Of a DNA stretch of 64,000 nucleotides, positions 1 through 7,674 are shown in pieces. Each line of letters starts with the position of its first letter. The stretch's first letter is position 1. A program made the translations under genes and the position numbers. The notes below the pieces were generated by a model. That model saw nothing but the letters and a program-made list of their open reading frames with translations. It was not told the DNA's origin and did not search any database. The stretch covers positions 60,480 to 124,479 of the forward strand of contig CALWPP010000005.1 in the NCBI GenBank assembly GCA_944383455.1. The letters run 5' to 3'. This stretch comes from an uncultured Peptostreptococcaceae bacterium (lineage in GTDB: Bacteria > Bacillota > Clostridia > Peptostreptococcales > Peptostreptococcaceae).

Positions 1-1
1 A

Positions 2-1036
2 ATAAAAAAGCTTGGAAATACTCCTTATGAAATAAAGGACATAGAAATTGATTTAGATGAAAATGTGAGTGTACCAGTTAGTGTACTAAATAATTTAAGA
101 AGAGAGTGTATTGAAAAGTTAAGCAGTGAGAGAATTAAGATAAAAAATAGAAAATTTAAAACTAAAAAAATAAATTATACTCCACAAATAGTTGATAAAA
201 AGTATAAAAATAAAATCTCTGTAAAAGTAAAGAACTTAGAACAACTAGAAGTTGTTTTAAATTACGATTTAAAAAATATTTACTATGAAGATACAAACAC
301 CATAGAAGAAGCTATTAACTTAGCCACAAAATTTGACAAAGAAATAATTTATACATCGCCTAGAATAATAAGATTTAGCGAGTATAATAATTTACAAAAA
401 GCAATAAAAAGCAATGTAAATTCTGTGATGGTTTCAAATTGGGGAGCAATAGATTATTTTAAGTATAAAAACTTAAATATAGATTATTTTCTACACTCTT
501 TTAACTTAGAAAGCTTAAATTATTTTAAAAGTATTGGAGCAAAAACTGTATGTATATCTCAAGAGCTTAATTTAGATGAAATCAAAGAAACTACAAAGTA
601 TTCTGACTTAGAAATTGAAAGTGTTGTATATGGTTTTATGCCAGTTATGATAACAGAATATTGCCCTATGGGTGTTTTAGTTCGTGATTGTAAAAAAGAT
701 AAAAGAGTTTCTAAATGCAGAGAAAGTATTTATGCACTTAAAAATTTAAATGAAGAAGAATTTAGAGTTTCACAAGATTTATTCTGTAGAAGTACAATAT
801 ACAACTCAAATGTAACACTTCTTGGAGAGAGTTTAGAAGAATTAAAAAACTCTGGTATAGATATATTTAGATTAGACTTTACCCTAGAAAACAAATATGA
901 AGTAAAAGAAGTTATTGAATCATTCATTGAGATACTAGAAAACAATTTTAAAGTTTCAAATAAATATAATAATTTGTACAAAAGACTTGATAAAACTGGT
1001 ATAACTACTGCACATTATTATAAAGGTGTAGAATAA
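2..1036 (+). CDS. U32 family peptidase / RlhA-like protein, C-terminal part
   Basis: The reading frame is open from base 2 without a start, so this is the 3' part of a gene that begins before the window. The visible part is about 344 residues. Its first segment (NVSVPVSVLNNLRREC) resembles the DUF3656 collagenase-type domain that follows the U32 catalytic domain. The rest includes cysteines in CPMG and VRDCKK contexts (near bases 660-700) typical of the U32 fold. U32 proteins of this long type include RlhA, which hydroxylates 23S rRNA with prephenate-derived chemistry, and annotated 'collagenases'. I cannot tell which from this half. An inverted repeat right after the stop would end the transcript. 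Confidence 0.75.
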   Translation: MKKLGNTPYEIKDIEIDLDENVSVPVSVLNNLRRECIEKLSSERIKIKNRKFKTKKINYTPQIVDKKYKNKISVKVKNLEQLEVVLNYDLKNIYYEDTNTIEEAINLATKFDKEIIYTSPRIIRFSEYNNLQKAIKSNVNSVMVSNWGAIDYFKYKNLNIDYFLHSFNLESLNYFKSIGAKTVCISQELNLDEIKETTKYSDLEIESVVYGFMPVMITEYCPMGVLVRDCKKDKRVSKCRESIYALKNLNEEEFRVSQDLFCRSTIYNSNVTLLGESLEELKNSGIDIFRLDFTLENKYEVKEVIESFIEILENNFKVSNKYNNLYKRLDKTGITTAHYYKGVE

Positions 1037-1041
1037 AAAAT

Positions 1042-1068
1042 AAAGGTGCAAAATTTTGCACCTTTTAA
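1042..1068 (+). terminator. Intrinsic terminator after the U32 gene
   Basis: A perfect 24-nt inverted repeat (arms AAAGGTGCAAAA and TTTTGCACCTTT) begins 6 nt after the stop codon and runs into a short T-rich stretch. Confidence 0.7.
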
Positions 1069-1118
1069 CATTTATTTTCCGATAACAAATGTTAACTCGA
1101 TATTATTGGGGGAATAAG

Positions 1119-1151
1119 GGGATATTTTAATTTAGGGGGAGTAAATATCCC
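1119..1151 (+). other. G-tract-rich hairpin in the leader before tsaE
   Basis: Three runs of four to five G (near 1108, 1118 and 1135) stand out in very AT-rich DNA. The arms GGGATATT (1119-1126) and AATATCCC (1144-1151) can pair, enclosing the third G run. No known riboswitch was recognised and no convincing ORF is present. Confidence 0.35.
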
Positions 1152-1240
1152 TTGTAGTTTAATTATTGACTTTTATTAGATTTATATACAATAAATAGAA
1201 AAAAATTTGAAAATTATTTTTATAAAATATATTTCCTAAA

Positions 1241-1249
1241 TGTTATAAT
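1241..1249 (+). promoter_or_regulatory. Extended -10 promoter element before tsaE
   Basis: TGTTATAAT matches the extended -10 (TGnTATAAT) of vegetative sigma factors and lies 32 nt before the tsaE start. No good -35 box is visible at 17 nt. A TTGACT at 1166 with a weak -10 may be a second start. Confidence 0.5.
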
Positions 1250-1280
1250 ATATAGATAAAAATTTGTTTGGAGAGTTAAT

Positions 1281-1733
1281 ATGATTAAAATATATTTAGA
1301 AGATGAAAATAAAACTAAAGAGATAGGATATAAACTAGGAAAATTATTAACAGAAAATAGTGTTATTTGTTTGGTTGGAGATTTGGGAGCAGGAAAAACT
1401 ACATTAACTCAAAGTATTGCAAAATCCCTTGAAGTTAATGATTATATAACTAGTCCAACATTTACTATAGTGAATGAGTATGAAGGAAAATATCCACTTT
1501 ATCATTTTGATGTTTATAGAATATCAAGTAGTGATGAAATGTATGATATTGGATATGATGAGTATATAGAAAATGGTGGAGTTTGTATTATTGAATGGGC
1601 AAACTTAATAGAGGATATTTTGCCAGATGAATACCTTTATATAAATTTAAAATACTTAGATAACTCAAGAGAAATGATTTTAAATCCAATTGGAGATAAG
1701 TATGAAAAAATAGTTGAGGAGTTAATAAATTAA
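1281..1733 (+). CDS. tsaE: tRNA t6A biosynthesis ATPase TsaE
   Basis: TsaE is the ATPase that recycles the TsaB-TsaD complex when threonylcarbamoyl is attached to A37 of ANN-decoding tRNAs. The 150-aa length is usual. A P-loop (GDLGAGKTTL, about residues 34-43), the SPTFTIVNEY motif and the YHFDVYR motif identify the family. An RBS (GGAGAG) precedes the ATG. The gene's last base overlaps the tsaB start (ATGA-type coupling), and tsaB, rimI and tsaD follow as one operon. Confidence 0.95.
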   Translation: MIKIYLEDENKTKEIGYKLGKLLTENSVICLVGDLGAGKTTLTQSIAKSLEVNDYITSPTFTIVNEYEGKYPLYHFDVYRISSSDEMYDIGYDEYIENGGVCIIEWANLIEDILPDEYLYINLKYLDNSREMILNPIGDKYEKIVEELIN

Positions 1734-2422
1734 TGAAGATTTTAGGAATAGATACATCATCACTTTCAACTACGGTTGCAGTAGTTGAAGATAATAAAGT
1801 TATTTGTGAGTATACTGTTAATACTAAAAAAACTCACTCACAAAAGCTAATGGTTATGATTGAAAATATGTTTAAGGTGAGTGATATAAATATAGCTGAA
1901 ATTGATTTGATTGCAGTTTGTGAAGGTCCAGGTTCTTTTACAGGGCTTAGAATAGCTATGGCTACTGTAAAATCAATAGCACACGCTAAGAATTTACCAA
2001 TAGTTACAGTAAATTCTCTTGAGATTTTAGCGGGAAATATGAATTTATGTGAGAAGAAAATATGTTCTATACTTGATGCACAAAGAGCTCAAGTATACTT
2101 TGGAAAGTATGAGTATAAAGATAATGAATTAATAGAACTTGATAAAGTGCAAGTTACTCAAATAGATGAATTACTTAATAGTTTAGATGGTGAATGGGTA
2201 ATAGTTGGTGAAGCTGTTTATAAATATATTGATAAAATAAATAATTATAAAAATTTATATATACCAAATTCATCACATTTAATAAATAGAGCTAGTTGCC
2301 TTTGCAGTATAGCTTTAAATAAATACGAAAAAAATATAAACGTTTATAATTCGCAAACTGCAAACTTAAACTATATAAGAAAATCTCAGGCAGAACTTGA
2401 TTACGAAAAGAAAAATGGGTGA
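1733..2422 (+). CDS. tsaB: tRNA t6A biosynthesis protein TsaB
   Basis: TsaB is the non-catalytic ASKHA-fold partner of TsaD in the t6A complex. The N-terminal GIDTSSLSTTVAV strand-loop and the GPGSFTGLRIAMATVK motif (about residues 61-76) are diagnostic. The length is 229 aa, typical of Firmicutes. It overlaps tsaE by one base and ends just before the rimI start, which indicates translational coupling through the whole set. Confidence 0.95.
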   Translation: MKILGIDTSSLSTTVAVVEDNKVICEYTVNTKKTHSQKLMVMIENMFKVSDINIAEIDLIAVCEGPGSFTGLRIAMATVKSIAHAKNLPIVTVNSLEILAGNMNLCEKKICSILDAQRAQVYFGKYEYKDNELIELDKVQVTQIDELLNSLDGEWVIVGEAVYKYIDKINNYKNLYIPNSSHLINRASCLCSIALNKYEKNINVYNSQTANLNYIRKSQAELDYEKKNG

Positions 2423-2426
2423 TTTT

Positions 2427-2864
2427 ATGATAAAAATAGAAAAAATGACTAAAGAAGATATAGATGGAATTTTAGAAGTTGAAAATAGTTCTTTTTCTAT
2501 TCCTTGGACAAGAGGTTCCTTTGAGGGGGAGCTCACAAATTCGAGGGCAAATTACTTAGTTGCTAAAATTGATGAAAAAATAGTTGGATATGTTGGAGTT
2601 TGGATAATACTTGATGAAGGACATATAACTAACGTTGCAGTTCATAAAGATTATCGTAGTCAAAAAATCGGAGATAAGTTAGTAAGTGAAATTATAAATT
2701 TATGTAAAGAAAAAAATGTAGTATCAATAACACTTGAAGTTAGAAGTTCAAATACTATTGCTCAAAATCTTTATAAAAAATATGGATTTACTTTTGCAGG
2801 AATTAGAAAAGAATATTATAGTGATAATAAAGAAGATGCACTTTTAATGTGGAAGGATGTGTAA
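2427..2864 (+). CDS. rimI: Ribosomal protein S18 N-alpha-acetyltransferase RimI
   Basis: A GNAT acetyltransferase of 145 aa. The acetyl-CoA loop is seen as [14 protein letters not shown], followed by [19 protein letters not shown], which is characteristic of RimI. I chose the ATG at 2427 ([11 protein letters not shown]) because it follows the tsaB stop by 4 nt. An upstream in-frame ATG at 2397 would add ten residues inside tsaB and has no conserved sequence. RimI is commonly placed between tsaB and tsaD; its S18 target is known in Enterobacteria and assumed here. Confidence 0.9.
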   Translation: MIKIEKMTKEDIDGILEVENSSFSIPWTRGSFEGELTNSRANYLVAKIDEKIVGYVGVWIILDEGHITNVAVHKDYRSQKIGDKLVSEIINLCKEKNVVSITLEVRSSNTIAQNLYKKYGFTFAGIRKEYYSDNKEDALLMWKDV

Positions 2865-2865
2865 A

Positions 2866-3882
2866 ATGAAAGACATAATAACTTTAGCTATTGAAAGTAG
2901 TTGCGATGAAACTTCTATTGCAGTTTTAAAAAACGGTAGAGAGGTTTTATCAAATATCGTTTCAACTCAGATTGAATTACATAAAAAATTTGGTGGAGTA
3001 GTTCCAGAAGTAGCATCAAGAAAACATATAGAAAATATAGATTTAGTTTTAAGTGAAGCTTTAACTAAAGCAGATATAAAGTTAGAAGAAATAGACCATA
3101 TTGCAGTAACTTATGGTCCAGGACTTGTTGGAGCACTTTTAGTTGGACTTTCTTATGCAAAAGGATTAGCATTTACACTAAATAAGCCAATAGTTGGAGT
3201 TAATCATATAGAAGGTCATATTTGTGCAAACTATATTGAACACAAGGACCTAAAACCACCTTTTATGACTTTAGTAGTATCAGGAGGACATACTCATTTA
3301 GTTGAAGTAAAGGATTATAACACCTACGAAATAATTGGAAGAACAAAAGATGATGCATCAGGAGAAGCTTTTGATAAAATAGCAAGAGCTATGAATTTAG
3401 GATATCCAGGAGGTCCCATAGTTGATAAATTAGCTAAAAAAGGAAATAAAAATGCTATAAATTTTCCAAAAGCATTAATTGATGAAGGCTATGATTTTAG
3501 TTTTAGTGGACTTAAATCAGCAGTTTTAAATTATTTAAATGCAAAAAAAATGAAAAATGAAGAAATTATAGTTGAAGATGTATGTGCATCTTTTCAAGAA
3601 GCAGTTGTTGAAGTGTTAGCAACAAAGGCTATAAAAGCGACAAAAGAAAAAGGGTATAATACATTAACATTAGCAGGAGGAGTTGCTTGTAATTCTTACC
3701 TTAGAGAAAAAATTACTAAGCTTTCAAAAGAAAATAATATAGACATAAAATATCCAAATCCTAATCTTTGTACGGACAATGCAGCAATGATTGGATGTTG
3801 TGGATATTATGAGTTTATAAATAAAAATACTCACGATATGAGTTTAAATGCTGTACCAAACCTAAAAATTGGACAAAGATAA
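2866..3882 (+). CDS. tsaD: tRNA N6-adenosine threonylcarbamoyltransferase TsaD
   Basis: The catalytic subunit of t6A synthesis transfers the threonylcarbamoyl group from threonylcarbamoyl-AMP to tRNA A37. Motifs are [12 protein letters not shown] near the N-terminus, the iron-binding [10 protein letters not shown] motif, VSGGHTHL and [12 protein letters not shown]. The start at 2866 is preferred over the ATG at 2857, because the RBS GGAAGG at 2851-2856 directly abuts 2857 but sits 9 nt before 2866. The product is 338 aa, the normal length. The gene ends the operon at a strong bidirectional hairpin. Confidence 0.95.
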   Translation: MKDIITLAIESSCDETSIAVLKNGREVLSNIVSTQIELHKKFGGVVPEVASRKHIENIDLVLSEALTKADIKLEEIDHIAVTYGPGLVGALLVGLSYAKGLAFTLNKPIVGVNHIEGHICANYIEHKDLKPPFMTLVVSGGHTHLVEVKDYNTYEIIGRTKDDASGEAFDKIARAMNLGYPGGPIVDKLAKKGNKNAINFPKALIDEGYDFSFSGLKSAVLNYLNAKKMKNEEIIVEDVCASFQEAVVEVLATKAIKATKEKGYNTLTLAGGVACNSYLREKITKLSKENNIDIKYPNPNLCTDNAAMIGCCGYYEFINKNTHDMSLNAVPNLKIGQR

Positions 3883-3907
3883 AAGTTTCGTAATTTTACG
3901 AAACTTT
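3882..3907. terminator. Bidirectional terminator between tsaD and pncB
   Basis: Twelve-base arms (AAAGTTTCGTAA and TTACGAAACTTT) around a 2-nt centre separate two convergent genes. A T-rich tract follows on the + strand. Confidence 0.8.
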
Positions 3908-5330
3908 ATCTTTTTGAGTCTATCATTTTGTTTTTAAGTTCCCAAAGTTCTTTAGATAAATCTACTTTATATACTTGTGGATTTAAAAGTCTTTTATACT
4001 CATCCCAAAAAGTATTTAGCTCGTTTTTTGTGTACTCTTTTATTTCTAACACCGATTTTTTATTATACAAACATTCACCATTTTTAAATATAGGTTTTAG
4101 TAATTCTTTTATAGTATAATCTTTAAATGTTTTAGTTTTCCAAGTATAAATAGGGTCAAAAATAGTTAAAGGACTATTTGTATCTATATTTTCGTTATGA
4201 AGCATAATTAAATCTGCTTGTGATTTATTATTTTTATCATAAATTCTAACGACTTTCTTAAATCCAGGGTTACTAATTTTTTCTGGATTTTCTGAAAGTT
4301 TTATTTTAGGTTCAAATACATTACCTTTTAAAGTAGCAGATAATTTATAAACTCCACCTAAAGAGGGTGAATCAGCACTTGTTATTAGCTTTGTACCAAC
4401 CCCCCAAGAATTAATTGATGCACCTTGAGATTTAAGTGAAGAAATTGTGTATTCATCAAGGTCGTTAGATGCAGTTATTGAAATATCATTAAAGCCATTT
4501 TTATCTAATTCTTTTTTACATTCATTAGACAAATATTTTAAATCACCAGAGTCAATTCTTATCCCAAGTGGTTTATGTCCTTTTTCCCTAAGTTTTTTAA
4601 ATATTTTTATAGCGTTAGGAAGTCCACTATCTAAAACGTTATAAGTATCCACTAAAAATAAGCATTTATCTGGATAGATATCAGAATAAGCCTCAAATGC
4701 TTCGATTTCTGTATCAAATTTTTGAATCCAGCTATGTGCTTGAGTACCAACTACTGGAACATTAAACATTTTACCAGCCAAAACATTTGAAGTAGCACTA
4801 CATCCACCAATGATGCTAGCCCTTGAACCATAAAGACCTGCATCAGGTCCTTGAGCTCTTCTTAATCCAAATTCAAAAACAGGGTCATCTCCTGCTGCAA
4901 AACAAACTCTTGAAGATTTAGTTGCTATTAAAGATTGAAAATTAACTATTGATAGTAGTGCAGTTTCTATAAGTTGAGCTTGATAAAGTGGAGCCTTAAC
5001 AGTAATTATAGGTTCATTTGGAAACATAATACTTCCTTCGTCAACTGCATAAATATCTCCAGTAAATTTAAATTCTTTTAAGAAATTTAAAAACTTATCT
5101 GAAAATAAATTAAGATTTTTTAGATAAGCTAAATCTTCATCAGAAAATTTTATGTTATTTATGTAATCAACAAACTGTTCTATTCCACAAACTATAGTAT
5201 AACCACCATTACAAGCATTTTTTCTAAAAAACATATCAAAAATAACTTCATCTTGATGAATATTTTTTTCAAAATATCCATTTAACATTGTAAGTTGATA
5301 TAAATCTGTAAGAAGTGTTAAATTTCTCAT
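3906..5330 (-). CDS. pncB: Nicotinate phosphoribosyltransferase
   Basis: Converts nicotinate and PRPP to nicotinate mononucleotide in NAD salvage. The 474-aa product starts MRNLTLLTDLYQLTMLNGYF, a typical PncB N-terminus. It carries RRAQGPDAGLYGSRASIIGGC, the GTQAHSWIQ motif with the phospho-acceptor-type histidine, and the IRIDSGDL phosphate-binding segment. It is monocistronic on the - strand, with a good promoter and an overlapping inverted repeat just upstream. Confidence 0.95.
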   Translation of the reverse strand: MRNLTLLTDLYQLTMLNGYFEKNIHQDEVIFDMFFRKNACNGGYTIVCGIEQFVDYINNIKFSDEDLAYLKNLNLFSDKFLNFLKEFKFTGDIYAVDEGSIMFPNEPIITVKAPLYQAQLIETALLSIVNFQSLIATKSSRVCFAAGDDPVFEFGLRRAQGPDAGLYGSRASIIGGCSATSNVLAGKMFNVPVVGTQAHSWIQKFDTEIEAFEAYSDIYPDKCLFLVDTYNVLDSGLPNAIKIFKKLREKGHKPLGIRIDSGDLKYLSNECKKELDKNGFNDISITASNDLDEYTISSLKSQGASINSWGVGTKLITSADSPSLGGVYKLSATLKGNVFEPKIKLSENPEKISNPGFKKVVRIYDKNNKSQADLIMLHNENIDTNSPLTIFDPIYTWKTKTFKDYTIKELLKPIFKNGECLYNKKSVLEIKEYTKNELNTFWDEYKRLLNPQVYKVDLSKELWELKNKMIDSKR

Positions 5331-5348
5331 TAGTTTTCTCCTTTGAAT

Positions 5349-5391
5349 ATATGTATTTTTAAGTATACATATTTTATATAATATAGGTCAA
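5349..5391 (-). promoter_or_regulatory. pncB promoter with operator-like inverted repeat
   Basis: On the - strand, TTGACC (5386-5391) and TATACT (5362-5367) are spaced by 18 nt. The arms ATATGTAT (5349-5356) and ATACATAT (5365-5372) form an inverted repeat over the -10 box and transcription start. This position suits a repressor, possibly NAD- or niacin-responsive. The regulator is not identified. Confidence 0.55.
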
Positions 5392-5397
5392 CATTTA

Positions 5398-5748
5398 TTA
5401 TATTGAGTTAAGAGTTGTAAATGTTATAAATAACTGAAAAATAAAAATTAATATAAATGATAAAATAGAAATTATAAATCCCCAAAAACCTGCTCTATTC
5501 CAAGTTTCTTGTACTTTTAAAAATGTATTTAAATCTTTATCTTCATACTTTTTCCAAGCCCATTGATTTCCCTTAAAACCACAAACAAACATCCATATAA
5601 AATTAAAAATAGGAATAAGTGCTAACAAAGGAAGATAAGTCTTATTACCAATCCCCCAAAATGCACTAAACTGAAAAGCCCCCCAGTTCCATTTTTTTAT
5701 TTCTTTAGGTATTTCCTCAGAAATTATATCTTTGTTAAAATCATCCAT
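5398..5748 (-). CDS. Small membrane protein of unknown function
   Basis: A 116-aa protein with a hydrophilic N-terminus (MDDFNKDIISEEIPKEIKKW), the motif WNWGAFQFSAFWGIGNKTYLP, and at least two hydrophobic helices (about residues 39-56 and 88-112). Similar short proteins with a W-rich 'NWGAFxxxxxWGxxNK' segment occur widely in Firmicutes without a known role. It has an RBS (AAGGAG) on the - strand and is upstream of pncB in the same direction, but pncB has its own promoter. Confidence 0.7.
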   Translation of the reverse strand: MDDFNKDIISEEIPKEIKKWNWGAFQFSAFWGIGNKTYLPLLALIPIFNFIWMFVCGFKGNQWAWKKYEDKDLNTFLKVQETWNRAGFWGFIISILSFILIFIFQLFITFTTLNSI

Positions 5749-5883
5749 AAAAATCTCCTTTTATATTTATTGTTAAAATATATTTTACCATATTTTATTC
5801 ATCACATTTAATAATAATAACTTTTTGAAGTTATAAACATACAGCTAGTACACATAAAATTATAAAAAAGGGGGAGATAAATA

Positions 5884-6459
5884 TTGGCAAAGATTTGGTT
5901 TTATATGATTTTTATTGGGATTATTGGAAGTATAATGACTAATAATTTACAAGAATTAAACAAAGTAATACTTAATGAATCATCAAGAGGTATTGAGTTT
6001 GCAATTAGCTTAGCAGGAGCTATGGCGCTTTGGATGGGTATTATGAATATTGCAAAAGACTCTGGACTTATAGAAAAAATTGGCGATATGTTGAGTTCAT
6101 TTATGAAAAAGTTATTTCCTTCAGTACCAAAAAATCATAAGGCAATGAGTTATATGGTTATGAATATGGCTTTGAATATGGTTGGTGCAGGAAATGGAGC
6201 AACAGCATTTGGGTTAAAAGCAATGGAGGAACTTCAAACACTAAATAATAAAAAAGATACTGCAAGTAATGATATGATTATGTTTTTAGTTATAAATATA
6301 TCATCAATTCAAATAATACCTTTTACAATGCTTAAAATTCGTTTAGATAATGGCTCGTCAAATCCTAGCGAAATTATTTTAACAACTTTATTTGCAACAA
6401 CTATTTCAACAATAATTGGTATAACTTGTTGTAAACTTTTTGAAAGGAGAAAAAAATAA
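5884..6459 (+). CDS. spmA: Spore maturation protein A
   Basis: A 191-aa integral membrane protein of the nucleoside-recognition (Gate) family, needed with SpmB for spore core dehydration in Bacillus and Clostridium. It shows FAISLAGAMALWMGIMNIA and MALNMVGAGNGATAFGLKAM segments. It starts with TTG, chosen because a GGGGGAG RBS lies about 8 nt upstream and no ATG gives the full N-terminus. It overlaps spmB by one base, so the two are translated together. Confidence 0.93.
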   Translation: MAKIWFYMIFIGIIGSIMTNNLQELNKVILNESSRGIEFAISLAGAMALWMGIMNIAKDSGLIEKIGDMLSSFMKKLFPSVPKNHKAMSYMVMNMALNMVGAGNGATAFGLKAMEELQTLNNKKDTASNDMIMFLVINISSIQIIPFTMLKIRLDNGSSNPSEIILTTLFATTISTIIGITCCKLFERRKK

Positions 6460-6980
6460 TGGATTTTTTTTCAAATATATTGGTTCCTATAATAATACTT
6501 TTTATAATTATTTACGGAAAAATAAAAAAAGTTGATATTTATGAAAGTTTTGTAAAAGGGGCTATTGAAGGGCTTAAAACTGCATTTAATATAGTACCGT
6601 ACATAATAGGAATATTTTTAGCTATTGGAATTTTTAAAAGTGGGAAAGGTATAGAGCTTCTTGAATTTTTATTTACTCCAATAGCAAATTTAATGAGTAT
6701 ACCAAAAGAATTAATAGGTCTAATTCTTATAAAGCCACTTTCTGGCAGTGGAGCACTTGGAATGTATAGTGAACTTGTTCAAAGAGTAGGAATAGATACA
6801 TTAATTGAAAGAATGGGTGCAACTATTGTTGGCGCATCTGAGACTATATTTTATACAATGGCGATTTATTATGGTAGTTTAAAAATAAAAAACACTAGAC
6901 ATACTTTAAGTTGTGCAATGATTAGTCATATTTTTGGAGTAATAGCATCAGTTTTTATATGCTATATTTTATTTGTTTAA
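6459..6980 (+). CDS. spmB: Spore maturation protein B
   Basis: A 173-aa membrane protein, partner of SpmA and of the same Gate family. The segment LIKPLSGSGALGMYSELVQRVG and the helix-rich ends are typical. The start codon overlaps the spmA stop and an RBS (GAAAGGAG) lies inside spmA. Sporulation role is from the family; no sporulation sigma promoter was identified with confidence here. Confidence 0.93.
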   Translation: MDFFSNILVPIIILFIIIYGKIKKVDIYESFVKGAIEGLKTAFNIVPYIIGIFLAIGIFKSGKGIELLEFLFTPIANLMSIPKELIGLILIKPLSGSGALGMYSELVQRVGIDTLIERMGATIVGASETIFYTMAIYYGSLKIKNTRHTLSCAMISHIFGVIASVFICYILFV

Positions 6981-6994
6981 ATAATTTCATTTTG

Positions 6995-7003
6995 TGATAT
7001 AAT
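6995..7003 (+). promoter_or_regulatory. Extended -10 promoter of the small toxin-like mRNA
   Basis: TGATATAAT is a full extended -10 element. Initiation 7-8 nt downstream would start the transcript at about 7011, which is exactly where the 5' complementary segment begins. Confidence 0.6.
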
Positions 7004-7083
7004 AATCTATGAAATTACAATCTAAGAGTGGTGGTTTCTTGTAGAGCCTGTTCCTATTGTAAGTAGGAAGGAGGTGAATCTAT

Positions 7084-7245
7084 ATGGAACCAATTATAAA
7101 TTTTGTTCTTGGTGCTATTAATTCTTTAATAATTGGATTAATCACTAATTATTTTTGGGACAAAATAAAAAACCACTCTTCTAGTAGCGATAGAAAAAGT
7201 GGTATTGAGTTTGATATTAAGATAATATTCAAATTCAAAAAATAA
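7084..7245 (+). CDS. 53-aa hydrophobic peptide, type I toxin-like
   Basis: The peptide has a hydrophobic N-terminal helix (IINFVLGAINSLIIGLIT), an aromatic W/F boundary and a lysine-rich tail ending KIIFKFKK. This is the layout of small membrane toxins of type I toxin-antitoxin modules, such as those known in Clostridioides difficile. The RBS is very strong (AGGAGGTG, 8 nt from the ATG). The mRNA leader (7011-7038) is complementary to the region after the stop (7255-7289), and a convergent promoter-like site lies just beyond. Toxicity is inferred from architecture, not from a database match. Confidence 0.65.
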   Translation: MEPIINFVLGAINSLIIGLITNYFWDKIKNHSSSSDRKSGIEFDIKIIFKFKK

Positions 7246-7248
7246 TAA

Positions 7249-7295
7249 CTAAAAGAAACCACTACTCTAGACCAATAGATTGTAATTTCTTTTAG
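7249..7295 (-). ncRNA. Candidate antisense antitoxin RNA / shared bidirectional terminator
   Basis: The arms CTAAAAGAAA (7249-7258) and TTTCTTTTAG (7286-7295) close a hairpin that can end both convergent transcripts. On the - strand a TATAAT (7300-7305) could start a short RNA at about 7293 that crosses this region. That RNA would be complementary to the 3' end of the toxin mRNA and identical over 14 nt to its 5' end (7011-7024). The -35 region is weak, so the RNA is predicted only. Confidence 0.5.
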
Positions 7296-7411
7296 ATATA
7301 TTATACTACATAAAAATAAAAAATAAACCATTATTTTTAATAAACTTGTATTTTTATATTATATTTGTTAGAATGAATGAAATAGAAATTTTTGATACAT
7401 AATATAAAAAG

Positions 7412-7646
7412 CTATGAAAAGAAGAGTAGGTAATGATTTTTTCAAACAGAGAGCTAGATTAGGTGAGAGCTAGTGTGAAATGATTTATTGAAGATGGCCT
7501 TGGAGCTTTTTATCTGAGAGATTTTCTTTAGGATAAGACGGATTGACTCGTTAAAAGTCTACTAAGATATACTATTTTTATAGTATAAATTAGGGTGGTA
7601 CCGTGAGTAATACTCGCCCCTATTTTTATAGGAGGCGAGTTTTTTA
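7412..7646 (+). promoter_or_regulatory. T-box riboswitch (tRNA-Met) controlling metG
   Basis: The T-box sequence AGGGTGGTACCGTG is at 7592-7605. A terminator hairpin with arms ACTCGCC and GGCGAGT (7612-7640) and a T run follow. Upstream stem I contains the usual AGAGAGCTAG and GGTGAGAGC elements. The likely specifier codon is ATG at 7494-7496 in the context GAAGATGGCC. Uncharged tRNA-Met would favour the antiterminator and allow metG transcription. Confidence 0.93.
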
Positions 7647-7674
7647 ATATAATTTTTATGTAGGAGGAAAGTTT

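Noticed and set aside
7149..7331. 60-aa ORF on the - strand over the toxin-like gene
   Set aside because: It is antisense to the 53-aa gene and its hairpin, has no RBS, and its hydrophobicity simply mirrors AT-rich sequence.
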